From NCBI GenBank assembly GCA_030827125.1, contig JAURFD010000002.1:186001-250000 (forward strand): 64,000 nucleotides of DNA, written 5' to 3'. This document shows, piece after piece, positions 17,709 through 26,593 of this stretch. The first letter of the stretch is position 1. Every line of letters begins with the position of its first letter. The notes beneath the pieces are model-generated. The model did not search any database. It had not been told where the DNA came from and saw only the letters and a program-made list of their open reading frames with translations. Source of the stretch: Candidatus Nanopelagicales bacterium. GTDB lineage: Bacteria; Actinomycetota; Actinomycetes; S36-B12. Made by a program: the position numbers and the translations under genes.

Positions 17709-18635
17709 GTGAGCGTGCTTCTTCTCGACAGCGCATCCCTGTATTACCGGGCGTACTTCGCCCTCCCCGAGTCGCTGATGGCCCCGGACGGTACCCCCAT
17801 CAATGCGGTGCGCGGATTTGTCGACACCGTCACTGCGCTCGCTCGCGATCGCCATCCCGAGCAGATCGTCGCCTGCTGGGATGACGACTGGAGACCTCAG
17901 TGGCGCGTCGATCTTGTCCCGAGCTACAAGACCCACCGAGTCCTGGACGTCGCTACGGGCACCGAGTCCGGTGCGGAACTCAGCGCCGTTGAAGAAGTAC
18001 CCGACACACTCGCACCGCAGGTAGACATCCTTCGCGAACTCTTGCCACTCGTCGGCATCCCTGTTGTCGGTGCCCCGGACGCCGAGGCCGACGATGTCAT
18101 CGCCACTCTCTGCGTCGAAGCCACGTCCGACATCGCCAGCGGTGATCGAGATCTCTTGCAGCTCGTGGACGACTCGACCACGGTTCTGTTCACCGGTGGC
18201 ACCAGTGCAAGTCGAGGCGGTCAGCCATGGCAAGTCTTCACACCGGAAGCCGTTCAGGAGAAGTACGGCGTCTCGCCGGCGCACTACGCCGATCTCGCCA
18301 TCTTGCGCGGTGACCCTTCCGACGGCCTCCCCGGCGTCAAAGGGATCGGGGAGAAGACGGCCGTGAGTCTCATCCAGGCCTTCGGGGGCATCGAGGAGAT
18401 TCTCACTGCGGCTCGAGGCGATTCGGTGGGACGTCCCATGACCCCGGCCGTTCGGGCGAAGTTGCTGCAGGATCAGGAGGAGATTCCGCGCCTTGATCGC
18501 GTCGTGCGACTACGACCACGGCCGAATGTCGATCCGCCGCAACGCATGGCGGCAGACACCGATAGGGCTCTCGCGTTTGCCGAGCGCTGGGGCGTGCGGC
18601 GCAGCGTAGAACGACTGCTGGCCGCTACCGATTAG
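17709..18635 (+). CDS. 5'-3' exonuclease (FEN/Pol I N-terminal type)
   Basis: 308 residues from GTG 17709, which removes an implausible 31-residue prefix overlapping the divergent peptidase gene. It has the flap-nuclease metal-binding acids (LLLDSASLYYRAYFALPE, VACWDDDWRP..LVPSYKTHR, VGAPDAEADDVIATL, ASGDRDLLQL) and the helix-hairpin-helix LRGDPSDGLPGVKGIGEKTA. It is a stand-alone homologue of the DNA polymerase I 5' nuclease domain; likely roles are RNA primer removal and repair. Its stop overlaps that of helY by 4 bases (TTAG), convergently. Confidence 0.92.
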   Translation: MSVLLLDSASLYYRAYFALPESLMAPDGTPINAVRGFVDTVTALARDRHPEQIVACWDDDWRPQWRVDLVPSYKTHRVLDVATGTESGAELSAVEEVPDTLAPQVDILRELLPLVGIPVVGAPDAEADDVIATLCVEATSDIASGDRDLLQLVDDSTTVLFTGGTSASRGGQPWQVFTPEAVQEKYGVSPAHYADLAILRGDPSDGLPGVKGIGEKTAVSLIQAFGGIEEILTAARGDSVGRPMTPAVRAKLLQDQEEIPRLDRVVRLRPRPNVDPPQRMAADTDRALAFAERWGVRRSVERLLAATD

Positions 18636-21391
18636 TCGACCTCGAGCGCGGCCGAGTAGGCCACAATTCCGCGATCTACCAGGTCCCGCGCCCGGCGTGC
18701 GCGAGTGCGCACCGGCGACTCCCGTGGCACGGCATCGGCAATTTGGTCGAGCACGTCGATCACCTGCCGTGACCAACGGACGAAGTCTCCCGCGGCCATC
18801 TCGGCTTCACTGAGGATTCGAGACAGGCGGGCTCCCTCGGCCCATCGGTGCATCGGCCACACCAAGCCAAAGTCCAGGTCACGCTGGAAGCGCACGTGGT
18901 GCTTGCCCTCGATGTCCTCGATCTCCAGGGCGAGGTCCCAGGTTCGATCCAGGGCCGTGCGCACCGGTCCACCAGGGAGCCGTGGGGCCTCCTCCCCCTG
19001 CTGGCGTCCCTCGTAGACAAGACCAGCGCACAGCGCCGCCAGATCAGGTGGTTCGAGGTCATCCCAGAGACCTTCGCGGAGGGCCTGGCTAATGAGGAGG
19101 TCGACTTCGGAGTAGATCCCCGCGAGCAAGTCACCCGCGGGGGTGACGGTCAAGTCGTCACCGCCTCCGCTGAGGTAGCCGAGGTCGAGCAGCACATCAC
19201 AGACGCGATCGAAGGCCCTGGCCACAGACGAGGTGCGCGAGTCGACACGACGCTGAAGTTTGTGGGTCTCGGCACGGAGGGTGGCCTCCCGTTCGAACCA
19301 GCGGGCGTGCACCTCGCGGTCATCACACGCGTGGCACGGATGACCGCGCAGTTCCTTGCGCAGTTGTGCAATGACCTGCTCAGTATCCGCATCTTTTGGT
19401 GCGCGTTGCGTGCGATTGTGACGGGCGGCGGCACCGAACTCCTTCAGCCTCGCAGCGAGGTCGCGACGATCGTTGGCCGACCTGGGAGCGAAACCACGGG
19501 GAATCTTGATCCGGCCGAGCACCTCCACGGGTCGATGAATCTCCCCGGAACTAATGCGATGCAACGAGCGGTCGAGTCCCACGACGCTCGGTCGTGGCAC
19601 CGGCTCGAAGTGCCGACCCGGGCGTTCCTGCGGATCGTCCACGGCCACCACGACCGCGGGTCCGACACGACGTCCAGAGGGGATCGCGATGACGTCGCCG
19701 ACGCGCAGCTGCCGCAGGGACTCCTCGACGTCGGCACGCGTCCTCCTCGTGCGTTCTCGGGATGCGGACTTCTCTGTTTCGGTCAGCTTCGCGCGGAGTT
19801 GGGCGTATTCGCGGAAGTCGCCAAGATGACAGGTCTGCGCCTCCGTGTAGCCCTCGAGGGCCTCCTCGTTGCGTCTGATCTGTGCCGCCATGCCGACGAC
19901 CGCGCGGTCGGCCTGGAATTGGGCAAAGGAGGTCTCCAGCAGATCACGCGCGGCCACGCGACCCATTTGCCGGATGAGACTGACGGCCATGTTGTACGAC
20001 GGCCGAAAGCTGGATCGGAGCGGGTAGGTGCGCGTTGACGCGAGACCGGCCAACGCGCGGGGATCGAGGCCGGGGTGCCACGCCACTACTGCGTGACCCT
20101 CTACGTCGATCCCACGTCGACCGGCGCGACCGGTGAGCTGGGTGTATTCACCCGGCGTGATGTCCACGTGTGCCTCGCCGTTCCACTTGACGAGTTTTTC
20201 GAGCACGACGGTCCGGGCGGGCATGTTGATGCCGAGGGCGAGCGTCTCGGTGGCGAAGACCATCTTGACAAGTCCCCGCTGGAAGAGTTCTTCCACAACC
20301 TCCTTGAACAAGGGCAGCAGACCCGCGTGGTGCGCGGCAACGCCGCGCCGTAGGCCTTCCACCCAGGTGTCGTAGTGGAGCACTGCCAGATCGTCATGGG
20401 GCAGGGAAGCGGTCCGGCTGTCCACGACCTCTTCGATCGCGCGTCGTTCCTGCGGCGAGGTCAGCCGGATTCCGGCCGAGAGACACTGCTCAACTGCGGC
20501 ATCGCAGCCGGCTCGGCTGAAGATGAAGGTAATGCCGGGGAGCAGGTGATCGTCGTGCAGCGTGCGCACCACATCGGTGCGCCACGGCGTGAGCCGATCA
20601 CGAGATTGTCGCCCGCGCCGATGACCGCGCTCCGATGACCAACGCGCCGCATCGCGCGCCAGCCGGGTAAGTTCCGGGTTCACGTTCTCCTGCCCGGCAT
20701 CGACAAACAGATCGAGGAGGCGGTCGCCGACCATGACTTGTTGCCACAGGGGTACCGGTCGGTGCTCATCGACGACAACATCTGTCGCGCCCCGCACCGT
20801 CCCCAGCCATTCACCGAACTCCTCCGCGTTGCTCACGGTCGCCGACAGCGCCGCCAAGTGAATGCCCTGCGGGAGGTGGATGATCACCTCTTCCCAGACG
20901 GGTCCACGAAATCGGTCGGCGAGGTAGTGGACTTCGTCCATGACGACATAGGCGAGACCATCGAGCGTGTCGGATGACGCGTAGAGCATGTTGCGGAGCA
21001 CCTCAGTCGTCATAATGACGATCGGCGCCTCGCCATTGATGGAGGTGTCTCCGGTCAGTAGCCCGACCCGCTCCGCGCCATATCGCGCGACAAGATCGTG
21101 GAACTTCTGGTTAGACAACGCCTTGATGGGGGTCGTGTAAAAGCACTTGCCGCCCCGCTCCAGGGCAAGATGGACGGCGTACTCCCCCACCACCGTTTTG
21201 CCCGCTCCAGTCGGTGCTGCCACGAGGACGCCCCGCCCAGCCGCGAGGGCGCGACAGCCCTCAATCTGGAAGGCATCCAGGGGGAAGTCGTAACCGGCCT
21301 CGAAGGTGGCGAAGGAACCGGCGGGGTCGAGGTCGAGTCGCGATGCCTGCCGGGCACGCGCGGCGGCGTAACGATCGGCCGGGCTGGTCAT
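18632..21391 (-). CDS. helY: Ski2-like DEAD/DEAH-box RNA helicase HelY
   Basis: 919 residues. Superfamily 2 helicase: Walker A VAAPTGAGKTVVGEYAV (about residue 55-70), motif II as MDEVHYLADRFRGP, SATVSNAEEFGEWLG, motif VI TGRAGRRGIDVEG, then a rRNA-processing-type arch/C-terminal DSHCT-like region ending ALRARRARDLVDRG-like. It probably unwinds structured RNA during decay or rRNA processing. Actinobacteria keep helY next to tatC/tatA, as here, with a lipid kinase inserted between. Confidence 0.93.
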   Translation of the reverse strand: MTSPADRYAAARARQASRLDLDPAGSFATFEAGYDFPLDAFQIEGCRALAAGRGVLVAAPTGAGKTVVGEYAVHLALERGGKCFYTTPIKALSNQKFHDLVARYGAERVGLLTGDTSINGEAPIVIMTTEVLRNMLYASSDTLDGLAYVVMDEVHYLADRFRGPVWEEVIIHLPQGIHLAALSATVSNAEEFGEWLGTVRGATDVVVDEHRPVPLWQQVMVGDRLLDLFVDAGQENVNPELTRLARDAARWSSERGHRRGRQSRDRLTPWRTDVVRTLHDDHLLPGITFIFSRAGCDAAVEQCLSAGIRLTSPQERRAIEEVVDSRTASLPHDDLAVLHYDTWVEGLRRGVAAHHAGLLPLFKEVVEELFQRGLVKMVFATETLALGINMPARTVVLEKLVKWNGEAHVDITPGEYTQLTGRAGRRGIDVEGHAVVAWHPGLDPRALAGLASTRTYPLRSSFRPSYNMAVSLIRQMGRVAARDLLETSFAQFQADRAVVGMAAQIRRNEEALEGYTEAQTCHLGDFREYAQLRAKLTETEKSASRERTRRTRADVEESLRQLRVGDVIAIPSGRRVGPAVVVAVDDPQERPGRHFEPVPRPSVVGLDRSLHRISSGEIHRPVEVLGRIKIPRGFAPRSANDRRDLAARLKEFGAAARHNRTQRAPKDADTEQVIAQLRKELRGHPCHACDDREVHARWFEREATLRAETHKLQRRVDSRTSSVARAFDRVCDVLLDLGYLSGGGDDLTVTPAGDLLAGIYSEVDLLISQALREGLWDDLEPPDLAALCAGLVYEGRQQGEEAPRLPGGPVRTALDRTWDLALEIEDIEGKHHVRFQRDLDFGLVWPMHRWAEGARLSRILSEAEMAAGDFVRWSRQVIDVLDQIADAVPRESPVRTRARRARDLVDRGIVAYSAALEVD

Positions 21392-21395
21392 TCGG

Positions 21396-22283
21396 TCAGC
21401 CTACGGCTCCTACGACTTTCAGCGCGCTGGGCACAGCCTGGATCTCGATGGGCAGGTTACCGATCCGCTCGCCGTCGGCATAGGCCACCTGCCCGGGCGC
21501 GTCAAGCACGATGCGGCGCGCTCTGCCGGTCGCAACATAGGGGCTCTCCACGTGCTTGCCGGTGAAGACGGAGGGGAACACCCGAAGGAATGTCCGCGTC
21601 GGGACCCCGCCAAGCCAGGTCACGTCGAGAAGGCCGTCAAAGGGCTGGGCGTCCGGACACACCCGCATGCCCCCGCCATATGACGGCCCGTTGCCCACCG
21701 CCACGAGCATCGCGCTACCACCGACCTCACGATCGTCGAGTTCGGCGCGATAGGGCACTGGGCGGAATGTGCGCAGCTCCGCAAGGATCGCAACGAGGTA
21801 GCGCGCCTTCCCCGTGGGCCAGCGCATCTGATTGGCCCTTTCATTGACGAGCGAGTCAAAGCCGGTGGAGAGCACGCCGAGGAAGTACTCGTCGGTCTCG
21901 ACGCACTCCACGCGCCCGAGGTCCACGTCGAGAATTGCTCCCGTCAGGGCGAGCTCAACCGCGGCGGCTATGTCCCCGAGTGGGATACCGAAGGTGCGGG
22001 CGTTGTCGTCTCCGGTGCCGGTCGGGATGATCGCCAGAGCGGTCGCTGAGCCCACGAGCGGCTGGACGGCTGCGTGCACAGTGCCATCACCGCCCATCAC
22101 GGCGACGCGCTCGGCGCCCTCATCTCGCGCCTCGGCGACGAACCGGCCGATGTCCTCCGGACCGGAGGTCGGGCGAACGCGGTATTCGACGCCCTGGGAT
22201 GTCAGCGCGCGCTCGACATCCGGGAGCAGTCGCGCGGCACGTCCGCGGCCTGCGGTGGGATTGACCACCACCGTGAGGGCCAT
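21396..22283 (-). CDS. YegS/DagK-type lipid kinase
   Basis: 295 residues. Diacylglycerol kinase catalytic domain: VVNPTAGRGRAARLLP, VAVMGGDGTVHAAVQPL (glycine-rich nucleotide loop) and IPTGTGDDNARTFGIPLGD. The C-terminal beta-sandwich contains VAVGNGPSYGGGM and DGLLDVTWL. It phosphorylates a lipid such as diacylglycerol or a related species; exact substrate unknown. It lies 3 bases after tatC and 4 bases before the helY start, so it is probably co-transcribed. Confidence 0.88.
   Translation of the reverse strand: MALTVVVNPTAGRGRAARLLPDVERALTSQGVEYRVRPTSGPEDIGRFVAEARDEGAERVAVMGGDGTVHAAVQPLVGSATALAIIPTGTGDDNARTFGIPLGDIAAAVELALTGAILDVDLGRVECVETDEYFLGVLSTGFDSLVNERANQMRWPTGKARYLVAILAELRTFRPVPYRAELDDREVGGSAMLVAVGNGPSYGGGMRVCPDAQPFDGLLDVTWLGGVPTRTFLRVFPSVFTGKHVESPYVATGRARRIVLDAPGQVAYADGERIGNLPIEIQAVPSALKVVGAVG
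21398..21403 (-). promoter_or_regulatory. TAGGCT -10 box inside the end of the lipid kinase gene
   Basis: Minus-strand TAGGCT, then GACCGA and the helY ATG at 21391. It overlaps the kinase stop codon, so helY may have its own leaderless transcript in addition to read-through. Confidence 0.45.
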
Positions 22284-22286
22284 GGC

Positions 22287-23147
22287 CTAGGCATCCTCAT
22301 GCAGGTCGAGCGGCGAGGCCTCGTCGTCGTCCCACTCCGAGTAGTCGCCTCCCCCCTTGCGGGCTCGGCGACGGTCGTTTAGCAGGCACACGCCGATAGC
22401 GACGCTCATGAGCAGCAGGATCGGCGCCGCAAGCAGGACCATGTTGATGGGATCGCCAGTCGGTGTCGCGACAGCCGCGAAGATAAACGTGGCGAAGATG
22501 ATCCAGCGCCACCAAGACAGCAGGCGTCGTCCGGTGAGAATTCCTGCGAAGTTCAGCGCGACGAGGATCAGGGGAGCCAGGAAGCCCACGCCGAAGACGA
22601 TCACCATGCGGATGAAGAACGACAGGTAGCGGTCGACCGCCACGATGTTCTCGACATTCTGCGGCGTGAATCCGAAAAGGATCTCTAAGCCATACGGGAG
22701 CACGAAGTACGCAAGGGCAACGCCCGAGGCGAAGAGCGGAACCGCAACGGCCACAAAGGCCACGGCCCATCGGCGTTCGTGCCGATGCAGGCCGGGAGTC
22801 ACGAAACGCCACAGTTGGTAGAGCCATATCGGTGACGACAGTAGGAGACCGGTGACCGCAGCAATCTGCAGTTGCAGGACGAACGGGTCGGCAACGCCGG
22901 TCAAGGCCAAGGTGACATTGCGCCCCTCCGCGCGTGCCTGTTCGACTACGTCGTTGAAGGGGGCGGACAACCACCTGAAGATCGCGTCGTAGTAGATCCA
23001 GCCGACGACCATGCCGACGAGGAGCGCGAGTCCGGCTTTGACCAGGCGGCTGCGAAGCTCACGAAGATGCTCGACGAGCGGCATCGACGAGTCGGCAGAT
23101 CTCTTGCGTCCCCGCCGACCCGATCCTGTCTCAGGTGGTGCGGCCAC
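22287..23147 (-). CDS. tatC: Sec-independent protein translocase TatC
   Basis: 286 residues from GTG. Six hydrophobic segments and the TatC hallmarks MPLVEHLRELRSRLV at the N-terminus and FVTPGLHRHERRWAV, FGVGFLAPLILVALNF and IFAAVATPTGDPINM. It is the twin-arginine signal receptor in the membrane. The C-terminus is an extended acidic tail (DDDEASPLDLHEDA). It lies 3 bases after tatA. Confidence 0.97.
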   Translation of the reverse strand: MAAPPETGSGRRGRKRSADSSMPLVEHLRELRSRLVKAGLALLVGMVVGWIYYDAIFRWLSAPFNDVVEQARAEGRNVTLALTGVADPFVLQLQIAAVTGLLLSSPIWLYQLWRFVTPGLHRHERRWAVAFVAVAVPLFASGVALAYFVLPYGLEILFGFTPQNVENIVAVDRYLSFFIRMVIVFGVGFLAPLILVALNFAGILTGRRLLSWWRWIIFATFIFAAVATPTGDPINMVLLAAPILLLMSVAIGVCLLNDRRRARKGGGDYSEWDDDEASPLDLHEDA

Positions 23148-23150
23148 CGA

Positions 23151-23435
23151 TCACGACTCGGTGCGCTCCGCCTGCGGCGGAGCCGGCGTCGACTCGGTCG
23201 CGGCCGGAGCCGGCGCCGGAGGAAGCGAGGTTGGCGGCGCGGCCGTTGCCGTAGGCGCCGCATCGTCGTCAGCGTCCGCCCCGTCATCGGCGCTGAGCTC
23301 CTTGGTCTCGGCCTTGAAGATCCGCAGGGAGCGACCCATGCCGCGAGCCACGTCAGGAAGCCGCTTGGCGCCGAAGAGGAGCAGGATGATGAGGACAAGG
23401 ATGAGGATCTCCGGCCCCCGGAGGTTGAACGGCAT
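23151..23435 (-). CDS. tatA: Sec-independent protein translocase TatA
   Basis: 94 residues: one N-terminal membrane helix (ILILVLIILLLFGAKRLPDV with the conserved FG), an amphipathic helix (ARGMGRSLRIFKAETKEL) and a long Ala/Pro/Asp-rich tail. It forms the Tat pore with TatC. The ATG is preceded by AAAGGTGACC. No tatB is present nearby. Confidence 0.95.
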   Translation of the reverse strand: MPFNLRGPEILILVLIILLLFGAKRLPDVARGMGRSLRIFKAETKELSADDGADADDDAAPTATAAPPTSLPPAPAPAATESTPAPPQAERTES

Positions 23436-23523
23436 AAATGGTCACCTTTCGACTCGGGGCATCTCACAGATGTCCACTCGCGCGTGAGGCCATGCTAACC
23501 CCTTGTGGCCATGGAGGCGGGAG

Positions 23524-24540
23524 TTAGCGGGACTGGCCCCTCAGAGGATCGTCTGGGCCCGCCATCTGCCTATCGAGGAGGTCCTGGGCCAACGCCCCGA
23601 CGGAACGGCGGATCTCGATCGGGGCGATCACCTCGACGCGGCCACCGAGTCCGACCACTGTCCGGCCTAGCCACCCCGGATCGCCCACCACCATATCCAC
23701 CACGGTCGACCCGTCGGGCTCCGCGACCTCGGTGAGCAACTCGGCCGACTCCGTGAACCAACGGGCGGTCGCATCGACGCGAAGACGCACCACAGTGCCG
23801 TCCTGGGGCGCTATCAATGGGGATGGGGATGACTCCCCCGAGCCATCGCTGTGGAGGCCGATCTCACCGGGAGCGTGAATCGTGTCCGACATGGGCTCTC
23901 CCACGGCCGCGGTGCGGACGCGATCGAGTCGGAATGTCCGTTGAGCGTCCGCGTAATGACAGAACGCCACGAGATACTCTCGGCCGGCGTATTCCTGCAG
24001 GCGTCGAGGACTCACCACACGTTCGGTCACGCTGTCGGTCGTGGCACCCACGTATCGGAGGGTCACGGTTCGGTTCGCGTCGAGTGCCTGCGCGATCGCG
24101 GCGCGTACATCGCTGTCGACGGGGTCCATGACGATGACCGAATGTGACGTCACTATCCCCGCGCCAAGCGCGTCCTCGAGCCGTGCCGTGAGGCTGGCCA
24201 CCATCCCACCGTCGCCATCGCCCGGCACGGTCCCGAGCTTCCGCAGGCCGACCAGCAGGGCCATGGCCTCATCCGGTGTGAGTCGGAGCGGCCGCTGAAG
24301 CGTTTGGGGATCGATCACATCAATGATTCCGTCGTCCTCCCAGAACTGGATGTCGATGAGTTGATCGGGTCCGTGACCGGGGAGCCCGCAGCAGACGACG
24401 AGCCAGAGATCGCGCTCGAGGGCCTGCGGTGTGACCCCGAAGTTCTCGGCGGCCTCCGTGATCGACACCCCTGGATGCTGCGACAGCCACGGAACCAGCG
24501 CGAGGAGCCGAGAAAGCCGTTCTGCTGAAGTCTCACGCAT
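23524..24540 (-). CDS. pafC: WYL-domain transcription factor PafC
   Basis: 338 residues from ATG 24540 (starts MRETSAERL). N-terminal winged helix (RLLALVPWLSQHPGVSITEA, NFGVTPQALERDLWLV) followed by a WYL domain (RRLQEYAGREYLVAFCHYAD, QRTFRLDRVRT) and a C-terminal WCX region. Together with PafB it forms the activator of the mycobacterial DNA-damage response that is independent of LexA. Its start overlaps pafB by 8 bases. An in-frame ATG 9 bases further upstream is possible. Confidence 0.9.
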   Translation of the reverse strand: MRETSAERLSRLLALVPWLSQHPGVSITEAAENFGVTPQALERDLWLVVCCGLPGHGPDQLIDIQFWEDDGIIDVIDPQTLQRPLRLTPDEAMALLVGLRKLGTVPGDGDGGMVASLTARLEDALGAGIVTSHSVIVMDPVDSDVRAAIAQALDANRTVTLRYVGATTDSVTERVVSPRRLQEYAGREYLVAFCHYADAQRTFRLDRVRTAAVGEPMSDTIHAPGEIGLHSDGSGESSPSPLIAPQDGTVVRLRVDATARWFTESAELLTEVAEPDGSTVVDMVVGDPGWLGRTVVGLGGRVEVIAPIEIRRSVGALAQDLLDRQMAGPDDPLRGQSR

Positions 24541-25486
24541 CGACGCCATCCCCCCGATGTCGTTCCACCACTCGACGGAGGTGCTCCCGTGTGCGCTCAC
24601 GCAATTCGGCAGGTTCGACGACTACTCCCCCGCTCGCGAGGACCTCGCTGATGAGCTGATCCCCGTCGGTGAAGGAGACGGTGATCAGCCCATCCGGCTG
24701 CTCGTCGCCACGTTCACGAAGCGACGCGCCGGCCCGGCCGGGAAGTCGAATGAGCGCCACACCCTCGGGTTCTGGCTGTCCCAGACGTTGCACGAGGGCC
24801 CGCGCGTCTCCCGGATCAACCGGATCGAAGTTGTCCGGGAGCAGCCGGACCGACCCGGTGATGCGCGAGAGGCGGTAGACCCGCTCCGCCTGACGTCGCC
24901 TGTTCCAGCCCGCGAGATACCAGGCACCCTGCCAGCGCACGGTCGCCCACGGGTGGACCTCGCGGGGGGTTGGCTCCACATCACCCAGAGCCCGGTAGTC
25001 AAAGGTCACCACATGACGGGTTCGGATGGCTTCCCACAACACCGGGAGTTCGGACTCCCCCGGTGTGCGTGACGCGTCGCGCCAGGAGGTCCCAGGCACG
25101 TCCCCACGCAAGCCTGCAACCGCCTCCACCTTGCGTAGCGCCGCGGTGGCCGGGGCGCTCAGTGCAGCATCGGACCACGCCCGTGCGGCAAGCCCGAGCA
25201 CGGTGACCTCCTGCGCGGTGAACGACAGTTCCGGCATGGCGTAATCGCCCACATCAATGCGGTACCCCTCGACCTCGCCGGCGGAGGTCACCACGGTGTG
25301 GATCGGCACACCCATCCCCCGCAACTCTTCCTTGTCGCGCTCAAACATGCGCTCGAACGCATCATCGGACGCAGCATCCGCATACCCGGGGACCGCCGCA
25401 TGCAGCAGGGACCGCGTCACGGGACGCTCCGCGCCGAGAAGGCACAGGACCAGGTTGAGCAGGCGCTCGGTGCGATCGACCGCCAC
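24533..25486 (-). CDS. pafB: WYL-domain transcription factor PafB
   Basis: 317 residues from GTG 25486 (reads VAVDRTERLLNLVLCLL); the longer open frame runs into fkbP and is rejected. N-terminal winged helix, then WYL domain (REVHPWATVRWQGAWYLAGW, AERVYRLSRITG) and a WCX C-terminus. It partners with PafC. The gap to the fkbP stop is 7 bases. It is a paralogue of pafC and the two genes overlap, supporting co-expression of the heterodimer. Confidence 0.9.
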   Translation of the reverse strand: MAVDRTERLLNLVLCLLGAERPVTRSLLHAAVPGYADAASDDAFERMFERDKEELRGMGVPIHTVVTSAGEVEGYRIDVGDYAMPELSFTAQEVTVLGLAARAWSDAALSAPATAALRKVEAVAGLRGDVPGTSWRDASRTPGESELPVLWEAIRTRHVVTFDYRALGDVEPTPREVHPWATVRWQGAWYLAGWNRRRQAERVYRLSRITGSVRLLPDNFDPVDPGDARALVQRLGQPEPEGVALIRLPGRAGASLRERGDEQPDGLITVSFTDGDQLISEVLASGGVVVEPAELRERTREHLRRVVERHRGDGVDA

Positions 25487-25493
25487 CGAAGGG

Positions 25494-25853
25494 TCAGCCC
25501 ACGTCGAGCAGGTCGATGACGAACACCAGGGTACGACCGGCCAGGCGGTGCGCCCCCGACTCCCCATATGCGAGCGCGGGCGGGATCACCAACTGCCGAC
25601 GGCCGCCCACGCGCATGCCCGGGATGCCGTCCTGCCAGCCGGCGATCAGCCCCTGCAGCGGGAAACGGATGGGCTCGCCACGATCCCAGGACGCATCGAA
25701 CTGCTCCCCGGTCTCGAAGTCGACTCCCACGTAGTGCACGAGCACCTGGGCACCTGGTGTCGCTTCAGCGCCCTCTCCCACGACGAGGTCGGTGATCACA
25801 AGCTCAGCGGGCGGCGGGCCTTCAATGAATTCGATCTCGGGCTTGTCGGTCAT
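25494..25853 (-). CDS. FKBP-type peptidyl-prolyl isomerase (cytoplasmic)
   Basis: 119 residues, a single FKBP domain with the active-site pattern VLVHYVGVDFETGEQFDASW, GLIAGWQDGIPGMRVGGRR and IPPALAYGE. There is no signal sequence. It catalyses cis-trans isomerisation at proline. Two FKBPs between pafA and pafB is an arrangement I also recall from Streptomyces. Confidence 0.95.
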   Translation of the reverse strand: MTDKPEIEFIEGPPPAELVITDLVVGEGAEATPGAQVLVHYVGVDFETGEQFDASWDRGEPIRFPLQGLIAGWQDGIPGMRVGGRRQLVIPPALAYGESGAHRLAGRTLVFVIDLLDVG

Positions 25854-25901
25854 GCGGACTCCTCAGGATGCGGTGGACGTGGAATCAATCGGTGAGCGCG
25901 T

Positions 25902-26525
25902 CTAGGGGCTGGAGATGAGGTCGACCACGAAAAGTAGCGACTCTCCCGCCTCGATGCCGGAGCCGGCGGGCGGGTTGTCGCCGTAGGCCATGTCGGCCGG
26001 GATTATGAGCAGCCGCCGTCCGCCGGGCTTCATGCCGGGCAGACCCTCCTGCCAGCCGGCGATAACGCCCGCCAGAGGGAACGTGATCGAGCTCCCCCGC
26101 GCCCAGGAACTGTCAAAGATGGCCTTGGACACCATGCCGATTCCGCAGTACTCCACGGTGACCTCGGCGCCGGCTTGGACGGCTTCACCGGCACCCTCGG
26201 CGATATCGACATTCACCAGCGAGGTGACGTTGCCTGCCGCGGCCTCAATTCCGACCGTGGGAGCCACCCCGGCGGCGGTGGTGACCGCGACCTCGCCCTC
26301 GACGATCGAGTCCGCGGGAGGCTGGTTGGCCGTGGCCGGTGGAGCGATCGTGGCACAGTCTGTCGTCACCCAATCGCCGGCGGGTGCGGCACTCGATGAC
26401 GACGATGGCGTGCTGCCCTCGTCGCCGCTGTCCGACCCCCCGCATGCGGTCAGGGTCAGTGCAGCGGCGAGAGGTACGGCGACCAGGGCGACCGCCCGAC
26501 GACGGGAGAGGGTGCGAAGGGTCAT
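25902..26525 (-). CDS. FKBP-type peptidyl-prolyl isomerase lipoprotein
   Basis: 207 residues from ATG 26525. An N-terminal signal peptide (RTLSRRRAVALVAVPLAAAL) ends in the lipobox LTAC, so it is likely a lipid-anchored exported protein, then a Ser-rich linker, an N-terminal region of unknown fold and a C-terminal FKBP domain (VEYCGIGMVSKAIFDSSW, GVIAGWQEGLPGMKPGGRR, IPADMAYGDNPP). Arginines at the N-terminus (SRRRAV) could also fit Tat export. It assists folding outside the membrane. Matures through Lgt/Lsp and possibly the Lnt encoded in this window. Confidence 0.9.
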   Translation of the reverse strand: MTLRTLSRRRAVALVAVPLAAALTLTACGGSDSGDEGSTPSSSSSAAPAGDWVTTDCATIAPPATANQPPADSIVEGEVAVTTAAGVAPTVGIEAAAGNVTSLVNVDIAEGAGEAVQAGAEVTVEYCGIGMVSKAIFDSSWARGSSITFPLAGVIAGWQEGLPGMKPGGRRLLIIPADMAYGDNPPAGSGIEAGESLLFVVDLISSP

Positions 26526-26531
26526 GGGCAC

Positions 26532-26537
26532 ACCCTA
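26532..26537 (-). promoter_or_regulatory. TAGGGT -10 box of the FKBP lipoprotein gene
   Basis: Minus-strand TAGGGT, GTGCCC, then the ATG at 26525. The spacing favours that ATG over the GTG two codons upstream. Confidence 0.5.
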
Positions 26538-26593
26538 AGTTGCCTCCGGCGCGAACGTCGCATCGGCGCGCCTGCGGCGGGGTCCGGGCGCGA